Shown here piece by piece: positions 6,090 through 12,635 of a DNA stretch of 52,696 bases. The translations under genes were made by a program, and so were the position numbers. A model generated the notes under the pieces. That model had not been told where the DNA came from. It was given only the letters and a program-made list of their open reading frames with translations, and ran no database searches. Source of the stretch: a virus; IMG/VR virus record IMGVR_UViG_3300048091_000193, positions 1 to 52,696 of that record, one strand, 5' to 3'. Each line of letters begins with the position of its first letter. Position 1 is the stretch's first letter.

Positions 6090-6932
6090 ATGGCAAAGAC
6101 CACGAAGAAGGCGAAGACCAAGACAGAAATTGCGGCCGAGACCACTGAGGCGAATGACGCCGTCGCCTTGATGGCGATCGACACGCTCACCGAAGCGGAT
6201 ATGTCCGTCATCGACACCCTGGAGGCGGTATCGACCGTCCAGGCCGAGGCAGTCTCCGAGATCGTCCTCGAAGCGCCGGCCATGACCGACAATGGCGAAA
6301 CCTTCGAGCAGGTGATGGCGAATGTCGACGACGACATGGTGGACAAGGCCGTCTTCGCCGTCGCAAAGGCGATCGATGACCGCGCCGCCTACGAGAACAT
6401 TCATGGACACCCCAACATCCAGCGCGTTCTCAAGAGCGTGCGCACCGCTTTCGTCTCCAAGTCCGCCACGCGGGCCATGCTCGCTGCCGGTTTCGACGAA
6501 GCGGACATCAATCGCTCGGTGCATGACGGCAAGCGCTACAACGTCTATGCGCTCGGCAAGCTCGCCGATGCCATCAAGGCGCTGTCCGGTGGCCAGATCA
6601 ACAACGCCATCAACAATGCCTGCATGCGCTCCCTCTTTAAGTTCAACAAGGCGAATGTCGCCTTCACGATGGACATGGCGAAAGCAGCCTGTTCCGCACA
6701 GATCCGCGTCGATGCCGCGGTGAAGGGTCTCCTGGTCAGGCATACGGTGTCACCGAGCACCGCGCCCACCCAGGCCTCCTCCACCATGCAGGCATTGGTC
6801 AGCCTCGGTGTCGTCACGTCGTCTGGAGGTGGTCGCAACCCCACCTTCACCGTGACCGAGGCGCCGGCCGCGAAGAAGCTCATGGCGATGCTCTCGACTG
6901 AGGGAGAGGAGGTGCAGGCGCAAGCGGCCTGA
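6090..6932 (+). CDS. Hypothetical protein, paralogue of the 8299-8880 product
   Basis: 280 residues: a low-complexity Lys/Thr/Glu N-terminus (MAKTTKKAKTKTEIAAETTE), then a helical core. From about residue 105 the core aligns by eye with the leftward protein at 8299-8880: NxQR, AMLxA, a T-D-x-x-x-A-x-C-S segment, and R....STAPTQASST versus R....STVATQHNST. The C-terminus (VTSSGGGRNPTFTVTEAPAAKKL) resembles a small beta-wing. The start ATG follows GAGAGCACGACGACA in leader 4. No family recognised; an abundant early protein with a nucleic-acid role is possible but unproven. Confidence 0.78.
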   Translation: MAKTTKKAKTKTEIAAETTEANDAVALMAIDTLTEADMSVIDTLEAVSTVQAEAVSEIVLEAPAMTDNGETFEQVMANVDDDMVDKAVFAVAKAIDDRAAYENIHGHPNIQRVLKSVRTAFVSKSATRAMLAAGFDEADINRSVHDGKRYNVYALGKLADAIKALSGGQINNAINNACMRSLFKFNKANVAFTMDMAKAACSAQIRVDAAVKGLLVRHTVSPSTAPTQASSTMQALVSLGVVTSSGGGRNPTFTVTEAPAAKKLMAMLSTEGEEVQAQAA

Positions 6933-7175
6933 CAAGCACATTATGGCGTAAGGGGAGGGGCTTCTGGCTCCTCCTCAGTATTACCGGGCTTTCCCATGGA
7001 AGTTCTAGGTTTAGGAACCGGTGGGGTCCTTGGGACCCACTGATGAGGATCCGTGTGGCGAACGGCGCCGGCCTATCCCAGGCCTGGTCTCCCATGGTGC
7101 GGCCACGGACCGCGTCTCCCTCGGCCAGGCCATGGTGTCTCCGCTGCCGGCCACGGCGCAGCACTCCCTGAAAGC
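6933..7175. other. Non-coding stretch B with CCATGG and hairpin repeats
   Basis: CCATGG occurs at 6994, 7092 and 7130. A strong hairpin GTGGGGTCC-TT-GGGACCCAC lies at about 7021-7040, preceded by TAGGAACCGG; the same arrangement recurs diverged at 7870-7897 (GGTAGGGTCCATGGGATCCGC). GGGGAGGGGC...GCTCCTCCTC near 6953-6977 could be a weak terminator for the upstream gene. No gene seen. Confidence 0.45.
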
Positions 7176-7241
7176 CCCACCCGCAATCCAGGTTTTCATC
7201 TGTCAATGTTGACTTACAGCAACACGACAGAGACCAGCGAC
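7176..7241 (+). promoter_or_regulatory. Early leader element 5, containing dispersed operator site 2
   Basis: CCCCACCCGCAATCC is the box. The dyad that follows is not a leader-type stem but the dispersed operator (CTGTCA-ATGT-TGACTT, 7200-7215). ACAGAGACC then precedes the ATG at 7242. This is the one place where the two repeat families meet in a single 5' region. Confidence 0.65.
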
Positions 7242-7478
7242 ATGAACGACAAGCGCCTCTCCCTCATCAAGACCGCGATCGCCTCCACTCTCAACACCAT
7301 GAAGCGCACCAAGGGCACCGACATCGAGATCACGGTGCATCGTGCCCTGATCCAGATGCGCAGCGCGCTGCGACGCGAGCTCACCGGTGAGGATTCGACC
7401 CTGGAGATGATCAGCGCCTCGGCATACCTCGAGAGTGCCAGCTACGCCCTCGGCTTCGTCCCGGTGACCGCACGATGA
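7242..7478 (+). CDS. Hypothetical helical protein (78 aa)
   Basis: A soluble, all-alpha-looking protein (MNDKRLSLIKTAIASTLNTM; IEITVHRALIQMRSALRREL). The ATG at 7242 lies downstream of leader 5; the longer frame from 7053 reads through non-coding repeats and is rejected. Its stop overlaps the start of a micro-ORF at 7475. Function unknown. Confidence 0.7.
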   Translation: MNDKRLSLIKTAIASTLNTMKRTKGTDIEITVHRALIQMRSALRRELTGEDSTLEMISASAYLESASYALGFVPVTAR

Positions 7479-7561
7479 CCGCGGACATCAAGTGGATGTT
7501 CCGGCTCGCCGTGATAGGTTCGATCGCCATACCCCTTCTCATGGCCTGGAGATTCAATTGA
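7475..7561 (+). CDS. Single-pass membrane micro-protein (28 aa)
   Basis: The ATG at 7475 overlaps the previous stop (ATGA). The product has one hydrophobic segment (MFRLAVIGSIAIPLLMAW) with positive residues on both sides. The stop overlaps a TTG start for the next gene (TTGA at 7558). Junctions of this type at both ends argue for a genuine translated ORF, although its length leaves doubt. Confidence 0.5.
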   Translation: MTADIKWMFRLAVIGSIAIPLLMAWRFN

Positions 7562-7740
7562 CCACGGTCTGTCTATGCGGCGTCTGTCGCCGGGAGCTTT
7601 CTGAGGAAGACGAGAAGACCGAACACAAGGTCTTCAAGCTTGGTGAACTCGCCTATATCGAGCTCGCCCATGTCGCCTGTGGTCGACGTGAGAACCTGGA
7701 TCTCAAACTAATGTTGCAACCACCCTACTGGGGCCGCTGA
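7558..7740 (+). CDS. Small zinc-finger-like protein (60 aa)
   Basis: A TTG start at 7558 overlaps the micro-ORF stop, with GGAG 8 bases upstream. The N-terminus carries CLCGVCRREL and a later HVACGRR, giving Cys/His ligands for one zinc ion. Most of the longer frame from 7492 lies across the micro-ORF in another frame, so the shorter start is preferred. A clear hairpin terminator follows at 7750. Confidence 0.6.
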   Translation: MTTVCLCGVCRRELSEEDEKTEHKVFKLGELAYIELAHVACGRRENLDLKLMLQPPYWGR

Positions 7741-7749
7741 AAGGAGCCA

Positions 7750-7777
7750 GGAGCGCCGCAGGGCGCTCCTTCCTTCT
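7750..7777 (+). terminator. Rho-independent-type terminator
   Basis: GGAGCGCC at 7750-7757 pairs with GGCGCTCC at 7762-7769, with a 4-base loop followed by TTCCTTCT. It ends the rightward 7242-7740 transcript. Confidence 0.65.
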
Positions 7778-8020
7778 ACCGGGCACTTCCCATGGTTGCC
7801 GGGCCTGGGCGCCATGGAGGCGGCTACAGGGCTTTGAGGAACGGGCAGCTTTATAGGTGTTCGGTGGTAGGAACCGGTAGGGTCCATGGGATCCGCTAAT
7901 GCGGCCCGAGCCGGCCAAGGCGATCGCCATGGGGTTTCCCATGGGAGGGGCGGGGTCCGCCGTGTGGCTGGAATGCCACTGTGACGGTAGTGCCACGTGG
8001 CTTTTTGACCACGTGACTAT
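7778..8020. other. Non-coding stretch C with CCATGG cluster
   Basis: CCATGG occurs at 7790, 7812, 7884, 7927 and 7939; two of these are TTCCCATGG. TAGGAACCGGTAGGGTCC near 7868-7885 repeats stretch B. No gene on either strand. It sits between a rightward terminator and the ends of leftward genes. Confidence 0.45.
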
Positions 8021-8036
8021 AAGTCAACACTGACTC
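8021..8036. promoter_or_regulatory. Dispersed dyad operator, site 3 (AAGTCA-ACAC-TGACTC)
   Basis: It overlaps the stop codon of the leftward gene at 8035 and is the only copy not clearly upstream of a gene. One mismatch at the right end. Confidence 0.6.
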
Positions 8037-8235
8037 AAAATTCGTGACGCGCTTGCGCATAGCGTTCATGCGCTTCTTGCATGTCTAGGACTTCGTCTTC
8101 GTCATAGTCCAGGAGATCGTCGACATCGACACTATCGAATGCAGCGCGTGCGAGTGCTTTCGCTGTCTTGCTGACGTGACGCTGGACTCGGTGCTGTGAC
8201 TGCGCTGCGCTCATAATCGCGTTATAGAAGCTCAT
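8035..8235 (-). CDS. Small acidic hypothetical protein (66 aa)
   Basis: MSFYNAIMSAAQSQHRVQRH opens the protein; the centre is basic and the C-terminus strongly acidic (VDVDDLLDYDEDEVLDMQ). The leftward ATG at 8233-8235 follows CAACAGAGAGAACACGTC, the same 3' leader wording used by the rightward early genes. It lies downstream of the 8299-8880 gene on the same strand. No family recognised. Confidence 0.65.
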   Translation of the reverse strand: MSFYNAIMSAAQSQHRVQRHVSKTAKALARAAFDSVDVDDLLDYDEDEVLDMQEAHERYAQARHEF

Positions 8236-8298
8236 GACGTGTTCTCTCTGTTGAGTGAAGCGAGAGAGCGCGCTTTGTCTGCGCGCTCTGTGTGACGC

Positions 8299-8880
8299 TT
8301 ACAGCGCGATCTGAAAGTGTTCTGCGATCTTGACGACAGCAGCATTGTCGCGCTTGAGCGTAAACGTCTCGTCATTCGCTGCATTGCGCGCGACATTGAA
8401 CATATCGAGCGCGATCATCGCATTGATCGTGCTGTTGTGCTGCGTCGCAACAGTGCTCTGTGACTTCGTCGTCTGCACGCGCGTTGCTTTGATCTTCGCA
8501 TCAAACTTCGTCTTGATATCGTTCGAGCAAAGCGAAGCGATGACATCGCGCGTCACTTCAATCTTTGCATCTTCGAGCGCGAACATGCTGCGAATTGTCG
8601 CATTCGTGTAGACGTCAAGCTTGTCGAGTGCAGACGACGCTGCGAAGCGTGCAGTGGAGATCATCTTCTCAACTGCATATGCGTTCTTGCTGACATTCGC
8701 GACGCTGAAATTGCAAGCGACAAGCATTGCAACGACGTCGTCATGATCTGCAGCTTTTGCATACTTGTCGAGATTGCGCTGCATATTTGCATTGCTTGCG
8801 TTCTTCGTCAGTTCAGCTGCTTTGCGCATTGCGAATGCTGCAGCGATATCGGACTTGAGCGTTTCGATTGCGTTTGTCAT
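8299..8880 (-). CDS. Hypothetical protein, paralogue of the 6090-6932 product
   Basis: 193 residues from the ATG at 8880, preceded by CAACAGAGAGACACGACG (the frame from 8907 would start inside this leader). It is all-helical in appearance. Its central 130 residues follow the 6090 protein in order and spacing: AMLVACNFSVANV, RSMFALEDAKIEVTRDVIASLCS and TRVQTTKSQSTVATQHNST. It lacks the low-complexity N-terminus. Ser, Asn and Ala content is high and codon choice looks less GC-rich than its neighbours. The duplication is divergently placed around 1.3 kb of repeats. Confidence 0.75.
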   Translation of the reverse strand: MTNAIETLKSDIAAAFAMRKAAELTKNASNANMQRNLDKYAKAADHDDVVAMLVACNFSVANVSKNAYAVEKMISTARFAASSALDKLDVYTNATIRSMFALEDAKIEVTRDVIASLCSNDIKTKFDAKIKATRVQTTKSQSTVATQHNSTINAMIALDMFNVARNAANDETFTLKRDNAAVVKIAEHFQIAL

Positions 8881-9509
8881 CGTCGTGTCTCTCTGTTGTG
8901 TGTGCATCGCGTTGTTGCGATGACTAGATAATAGCTATTAGACGCGAGTAAGCAATTCACACATTGTTACAAGTCAGAACTGACTTATACATTGATATGC
9001 ACGTATGGACGCGCATTCTCGCTCGATTAGCGATCGTGGGACTGGGTGTAGAAATTAAATTGCGAGAAGCGAAGTCCTAGAGAAATTTTGTTGCTTTGAT
9101 CCCATTGCCTTCTGGCTCGCCGAGACGATTCCATTCCGGTCCTTGGCCGATCAATCTGCTGCAGTCCTAGCGTTGATCGCTATATTGAGAGCAACCCTCT
9201 CGCGGAGGTGTGGAAAGTAGACACGCTGCGCTCTCATCCGGTTCGCCGGAATGAGCCAATGGTTCTGGGCCTGTCGGTGCTAGTGCTCCTCGGAGACACG
9301 AACCTAAGAACGACAGACGCCGGGGTAACGACCGGCCCGCGAGAGGGGATTTATCCCGGTCCTTGGCCGATCGACAGAACTTTCATCGATCTTAGATGCG
9401 CGATAGTTGTGACGGGTCTACGGGTGTCGCCCCTATACGGGATCGCGTATAAAGGACGGATATACGCGCGTGCGTATAAATCCCGAGGGCAGTGGGACGG
9501 GTCCTTGGC
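8881..9509. other. 629-base gene-free region with direct repeats and a tRNA-Leu-like segment
   Basis: No credible gene. Contents: operator site 4 (8971-8986); a 17-base repeat CCGGTCCTTGGCCGATC at 9136 and 9356 with a shortened GGTCCTTGGCC copy at 9500; a segment resembling the 5' half of tRNA-Leu at 9202-9233; a TTCG-loop hairpin at about 9230-9256; and a run of CGTATA words near 9447-9480. The density of structure suggests a non-coding RNA or a replication/maintenance locus. Confidence 0.5.
8971..8986. promoter_or_regulatory. Dispersed dyad operator, site 4 (AAGTCA-GAAC-TGACTT)
   Basis: Perfect arms, extended to ACAAGTCAG...CTGACTTAT. It lies about 90 bases upstream of the leftward gene starting at 8880. 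Confidence 0.75.
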
Positions 9510-9510
9510 C
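9136..9510. repeat. GGTCCTTGGCC direct repeats (three copies)
   Basis: CCGGTCCTTGGCCGATC is exact at 9136-9152 and 9356-9372 (220 bases apart); GGTCCTTGGCC recurs at 9500-9510, touching the end of the leftward gene. GGTCCTTGG also appears in the hairpin near 7025. Confidence 0.6.
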
Positions 9511-9734
9511 TATAGCTCGTTCTTGATGCGCCAGGCTTTGACTAGACCTTCGCGCCAGCTCTCTCCCAGCCGATCGAGGGCTTCCATGAGCCCCTTATGC
9601 GAGCCTGGGAGGAGGTCGAGGTTCTCGGTGATCAGCGCAACGGCGATCACCTCCGCGGTGGACATGCGCCCGAGGCTTTCGGGGCTGCGCTCGTAGCGCT
9701 CCGCGAGGCCTAAAATGATCTCGACCGGGTCCAT
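9510..9734 (-). CDS. Hypothetical helical protein (74 aa)
   Basis: Starts MDPVEIILGLAERYERSPES. It is helical, with a mid segment STAEVIAVALITENLDLL. The ATG at 9734 follows the lipoprotein stop by 2 bases, so it is the distal gene of the leftward parA operon. The longer frame to 9782 overlaps the lipoprotein coding region and is rejected. No family recognised. Confidence 0.6.
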   Translation of the reverse strand: MDPVEIILGLAERYERSPESLGRMSTAEVIAVALITENLDLLPGSHKGLMEALDRLGESWREGLVKAWRIKNEL

Positions 9735-9736
9735 GA

Positions 9737-9964
9737 TCAGCTCAGATCCTGGGTGACGTTGTAGCCGCGCTCGCGCATGCACTTGGAGATCATGCCGCCT
9801 GGGGTGATGAGGCCGGCGTTCTTCTTACGCTCGGTGCAATCGGCGAGATCGTTGGCGTATTTCTGCTGATCGACGCCGCGCATATCGACCGTGGGCGGCG
9901 CATAGGCCGAAGGGGTAGAACAGCCTGTCAGAAGGAACATACAGGCGAGGGTCAGATACCGCAT
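9737..9964 (-). CDS. Small lipoprotein (75 aa)
   Basis: A short signal peptide ends in a lipobox: MRYLTLACMFLLTGCSTPSA, with Cys15 as the predicted lipidated residue. The mature part (about 60 residues) is polar, with two further cysteines (ADCTERKK; SKCMRERGY). The ATG at 9964 follows an AGAGAACGAATA site. It lies in the partition operon and not the lysis cassette, so superinfection exclusion or surface modification is more likely than spanin function; this is inference. Confidence 0.72.
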   Translation of the reverse strand: MRYLTLACMFLLTGCSTPSAYAPPTVDMRGVDQQKYANDLADCTERKKNAGLITPGGMISKCMRERGYNVTQDLS

Positions 9965-9974
9965 TATTCGTTCT

Positions 9975-10316
9975 CTAAAGTGAACCTTTTGCGCCGCGCA
10001 GGTTCGTTGTGTCGAGGTCGAGGGCTGCCAGGCGCTTCTTGTCGTCCTCGTCCCCATACACCTCTACCCAGCACCGATAGGTGGCGACAAGCATTTCTTT
10101 CATTGGCATGTTGCGTGCCGTCGCGGACATCTTGAACGCTCTGTGAAAGCCGATGGACGTCTTGAAGTTCATATCCTGGATGCCTGAATTAGGCCTCGAC
10201 AGATTGTCCGGGATCTCCTCGGTCTTCGGGATCGGGATATTCAGTCCGCGGTTGCGGGCGCGCGGAGGCGGCGGGACGCTGTTGGCTGGTTTTGGGGTCT
10301 CGTCTGTCATGCTCAT
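9975..10316 (-). CDS. Putative ParA-partner, ribbon-helix-helix-like centromere-binding protein
   Basis: 113 residues. An unstructured Pro/Arg-rich N-terminus (TPKPANSVPPPPRARNRG) precedes a segment MNFKTSIGFHRAFKMSATARNMPMKEMLVATY that has the strand-helix-helix pattern of ParG/CopG proteins. The start at 10316 overlaps the ParA stop (ATGA); an alternative ATG lies at 10310. Small ribbon-helix-helix proteins with flexible N-termini directly downstream of a short ParA are the hallmark of type Ib plasmid partition. The family call rests on pattern and context. Confidence 0.6.
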   Translation of the reverse strand: MSMTDETPKPANSVPPPPRARNRGLNIPIPKTEEIPDNLSRPNSGIQDMNFKTSIGFHRAFKMSATARNMPMKEMLVATYRCWVEVYGDEDDKKRLAALDLDTTNLRGAKGSL

Positions 10317-10954
10317 GATCCGGTCAGCTCGTTGGTGCGATCGATGATCTCCTGGGCGAGGGTGATCGAGCGCGCGTTCAAGGTGTCGTATTCGGTCTCC
10401 GCCAGCGTGCGGCCGGCGTTCTGGGCGTTCACATAGGCGGTCTTCACGGGGAGGGTGGTCTTCGCCACCTTGAAGCCGGCATCGGTGATGAAGGTGCGAG
10501 CCTCGTTGATGCCGGCGGGGCTATCGGTGACCTTGTTGAGGACGAACAGCATCTTGGCATTCGCCACGCCGCGGGCTTTCAGTTCCTGGCCGAACCGCAC
10601 CTGCGGCGCCAGGTCGTCGGCCGAGAGCCCGGTGGGGATCACGACCAGATCGGCCTCTTTGGCCAGCGACAGGGTCTGAGTGTCACTGTCGGGCTTGCCA
10701 TCGAACACCATGAGATCGAGCTCCATGGCGTTCTTCATCGCCCTGGAGACCTCAGTATAAGCTTCGGCCGGGATCTCGGGCTCGACGCCCTGGCCCATGC
10801 GCACAGCCGCCCAATCGACGGAGGTCTTCTGCTTGATGTTGAAGTCGGCGATCTTCACCTGCCACCCGCCGGTGGCATAGGTGCGCGCGATCAGACGCGC
10901 CAATGTGGATTTTCCCACTCCGCCCTTCTGTGAAAGGCAGGCTATCGCAAGCAT
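10313..10954 (-). CDS. parA: ParA/MinD-family partition ATPase
   Basis: 213 residues with a deviant Walker A at residues 10-17 (KGGVGKST), a switch segment FDGKPDSDT, and VVIPTGLSADDLAP as in small ParA (Ib) proteins without an N-terminal HTH. LFVLNKV supplies the later strand motif. It would polymerise or form gradients on the nucleoid to segregate low-copy DNA. It heads a leftward operon with the ribbon-helix-helix-like gene; the upstream 80 bases hold three nested dyads that could be the operator or centromere. Presence of ParA and apparent absence of an integrase suggest a plasmid prophage. Confidence 0.9.
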   Translation of the reverse strand: MLAIACLSQKGGVGKSTLARLIARTYATGGWQVKIADFNIKQKTSVDWAAVRMGQGVEPEIPAEAYTEVSRAMKNAMELDLMVFDGKPDSDTQTLSLAKEADLVVIPTGLSADDLAPQVRFGQELKARGVANAKMLFVLNKVTDSPAGINEARTFITDAGFKVAKTTLPVKTAYVNAQNAGRTLAETEYDTLNARSITLAQEIIDRTNELTGS

Positions 10955-10960
10955 TGGATT

Positions 10961-11032
10961 CCCCTCTGGACGATTTAGCGAAATCGTTACATCGCTACGG
11001 TTAACAGGGTGTTAACCGAGTCGCCAGAGGGG
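10961..11032. promoter_or_regulatory. Nested dyads upstream of parA (candidate operator/centromere)
   Basis: Outer arms CCCCTCTGG 10961-10969 and CCAGAGGGG 11024-11032 are perfect. Inside are CGATTT-AGCG-AAATCG (10971-10986) and CGGTTAAC-AGGGT-GTTAACCG (10998-11018). The block fills the gap between parA and the upstream gene, the normal place for a ParA-system centromere that doubles as an operator. Confidence 0.6.
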
Positions 11033-11039
11033 CTGTGGA

Positions 11040-11756
11040 TTAGGCGACGGTCAGTTTGACGACGGATTGAGGCGCCAAGAACGACGTGCCCCAGTTAGAT
11101 CCGAGATAGCGAAGGCCCGACTTGGCGGGTTCCGGCTCGATCTTCATCGGCATGGTCGCCTGCATAAGCTTCATCGCATCCTTGAGCTTTTCCACGGTAA
11201 GCGTTGAAGTATTTGCGGAATTCGTGGTCGGTGGACCGGCAATAGCAGAGCCAAGGCTGGCCGAGAGGGCATTCAAGGCAGCGACATTGAGCTTCGGCGC
11301 TCGGATGATCGCATCGGTCCAGCTGTCATCGGCCTCGACGATCACATCGATCCGGGCCTGAATATCTGGCTCCTTGTGATCAGCGGGCTCGAACGCCGGC
11401 AGGTCGAACACCCACTCGTAGTCCTCGAGGCTGATCATCAGGACAGGCCACCTGAAGCCGAGACCAGGCCGATCGCTTTCGCTGAATTCGACGGCGGATT
11501 CGGGAACCCAAAACCGCTTCTTCATCTCCTCAATGCCGAAATAGATGATGTCGGTCTGGTGGATAAAGCTATTGCGAGTGTCGAGCTGAAAACTGCGGCT
11601 CTCATCAAACACGCCGCCATATTCGTCGATCTTGGCGTGATCGATATGGATCTGCAGCCTGCCGCGCGCATCAAGCTCGGTCTGATGCGACGTCAGATGA
11701 CCGACCAGCTGCGCATAGCCGCCCAGCCAGACCTGAAGTGGGCCTTTGACGATCAT
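11040..11756 (-). CDS. Hypothetical protein (238 aa)
   Basis: The N-terminal 130 residues are beta-rich (VWLGGYAQLVGHLTSHQTEL; LGFRWPVLMISLEDYEWVFD). A Ser/Thr/Ala-rich linker near residues 170-190 leads to a C-terminal part ending LGSNWGTSFLAPQSVVKLTVA. The start at 11756 overlaps the stop of the kinase-like gene, so the two are translated as a pair. No family recognised. Confidence 0.75.
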   Translation of the reverse strand: MIVKGPLQVWLGGYAQLVGHLTSHQTELDARGRLQIHIDHAKIDEYGGVFDESRSFQLDTRNSFIHQTDIIYFGIEEMKKRFWVPESAVEFSESDRPGLGFRWPVLMISLEDYEWVFDLPAFEPADHKEPDIQARIDVIVEADDSWTDAIIRAPKLNVAALNALSASLGSAIAGPPTTNSANTSTLTVEKLKDAMKLMQATMPMKIEPEPAKSGLRYLGSNWGTSFLAPQSVVKLTVA

Positions 11757-12367
11757 GCCGCGGCCTGTGCCCAGGAATAGTCGATCACGAGCTGGTGGAT
11801 CTTAGCCTCGAGATCCTTACGGGCGTCCGCCGGCGCCAGGCCGCGGGCTAGCCCGTCATTCTCGATCCAGACGCTGACCGCGCTCTCGTCGAACCGATCG
11901 AAGGCGTTGCCAGTCGGCTGCGCCTGCGGGTTCCGGATGCCGATGATCAGCCCGCCGCGCTGCACGAAGTAGTGGCCCTGGGTCTTGCGCACCGAGCCGA
12001 ACGAGAAGGGGCCAGGTCCGACCAGTCCGGCTGCAGCCGTCATCGGCATCACGAATTCACCCATCAGGGTCTCGAGCATCTCGCCGGCCCGGCCGAGCAC
12101 GATGCGCCAGGTCATGTGTTCGCCGGTGCGCGCGTCGATGTTCGGTGCGCCGTCGGGCCAATAGGCGAGCTTGGCTTTGCCTTCCTGGGTGTTCACGTCG
12201 TCGGGCTTGGCGCCGAAGTGACGCATTGCGAGATCGCGCAGCACAAAGCCGTCGTCGACCGGCGTCACGCCGTAGTGATTGAGCAGGATCTCCTGGACCA
12301 GGGACTTGCCCGATTTCGGGTGACCGCAGAGCGCGATGAAGCGGGGCAGTTTGTAGATGTTTCTCAT
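11753..12367 (-). CDS. P-loop kinase, deoxynucleoside-monophosphate-kinase-like
   Basis: 204 residues with a Walker A near the N-terminus (ALCGHPKSGKS, residues 13-23), followed by a helix and VDDGFVLRDLAMRHFG, the layout of phage dNMP kinases. Later RNPQAQPTGN and a C-terminal WIENDGL segment could be the lid or nucleotide-base region. It would phosphorylate dNMPs, or in some phages a hypermodified base precursor. The start lies only 4 bases from operator site 5 with no Shine-Dalgarno sequence, so a leaderless transcript or an internal start should be considered. Confidence 0.6.
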   Translation of the reverse strand: MRNIYKLPRFIALCGHPKSGKSLVQEILLNHYGVTPVDDGFVLRDLAMRHFGAKPDDVNTQEGKAKLAYWPDGAPNIDARTGEHMTWRIVLGRAGEMLETLMGEFVMPMTAAAGLVGPGPFSFGSVRKTQGHYFVQRGGLIIGIRNPQAQPTGNAFDRFDESAVSVWIENDGLARGLAPADARKDLEAKIHQLVIDYSWAQAAA

Positions 12368-12371
12368 TTGT

Positions 12372-12387
12372 AATTCAGTTCTGACTT
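12372..12387. promoter_or_regulatory. Dispersed dyad operator, site 5 (AATTCA-GTTC-TGACTT)
   Basis: It lies immediately upstream of the leftward kinase-like gene. One mismatch in the left arm. TACAAA next to the arm on the minus strand would serve as a -10. Confidence 0.65.
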
Positions 12388-12428
12388 ATACGTTTGGACA
12401 GCAAAAAACACCCACCATAGGAGAGTGC

Positions 12429-12617
12429 TTAGTGGAACACGGGCTTTGCTGCTTCGCTCGGTTCCTGGTTCTTGGCCTGGCGCCGCAACATGCGGATCGT
12501 TCGCGCCAGCTGCCTCTCGAGGAGCGCGCATCGGCGCTCCAGTTGTTCGTATGACAGGATCGAGCGCCCTTTGGCGTCGAACACATGCACGGGGTCAACG
12601 AGACGTTTTCTGCTCAT
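12429..12617 (-). CDS. Small coiled-coil protein (62 aa)
   Basis: MSRKRLVDPVHVFDAKGRSI is followed by a heptad-like helix (YEQLERRCALLERQLARTIRML). The ATG at 12617 is preferred to a TTG two codons upstream. It follows the helicase gene by 18 bases on the same strand. Function unknown; a helicase accessory role is only suggested by position. Confidence 0.55.
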   Translation of the reverse strand: MSRKRLVDPVHVFDAKGRSILSYEQLERRCALLERQLARTIRMLRRQAKNQEPSEAAKPVFH

Positions 12618-12635
12618 GATCAATATATAGTTGGT

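Noticed and set aside
7038-7066. CTGATGAG followed by CGAA, as in a hammerhead ribozyme core
   Set aside because: The flanking stems I and III and the cleavage triplet could not be placed, and the related copy near 7895 reads CTAATGCGG, so the core is not conserved.
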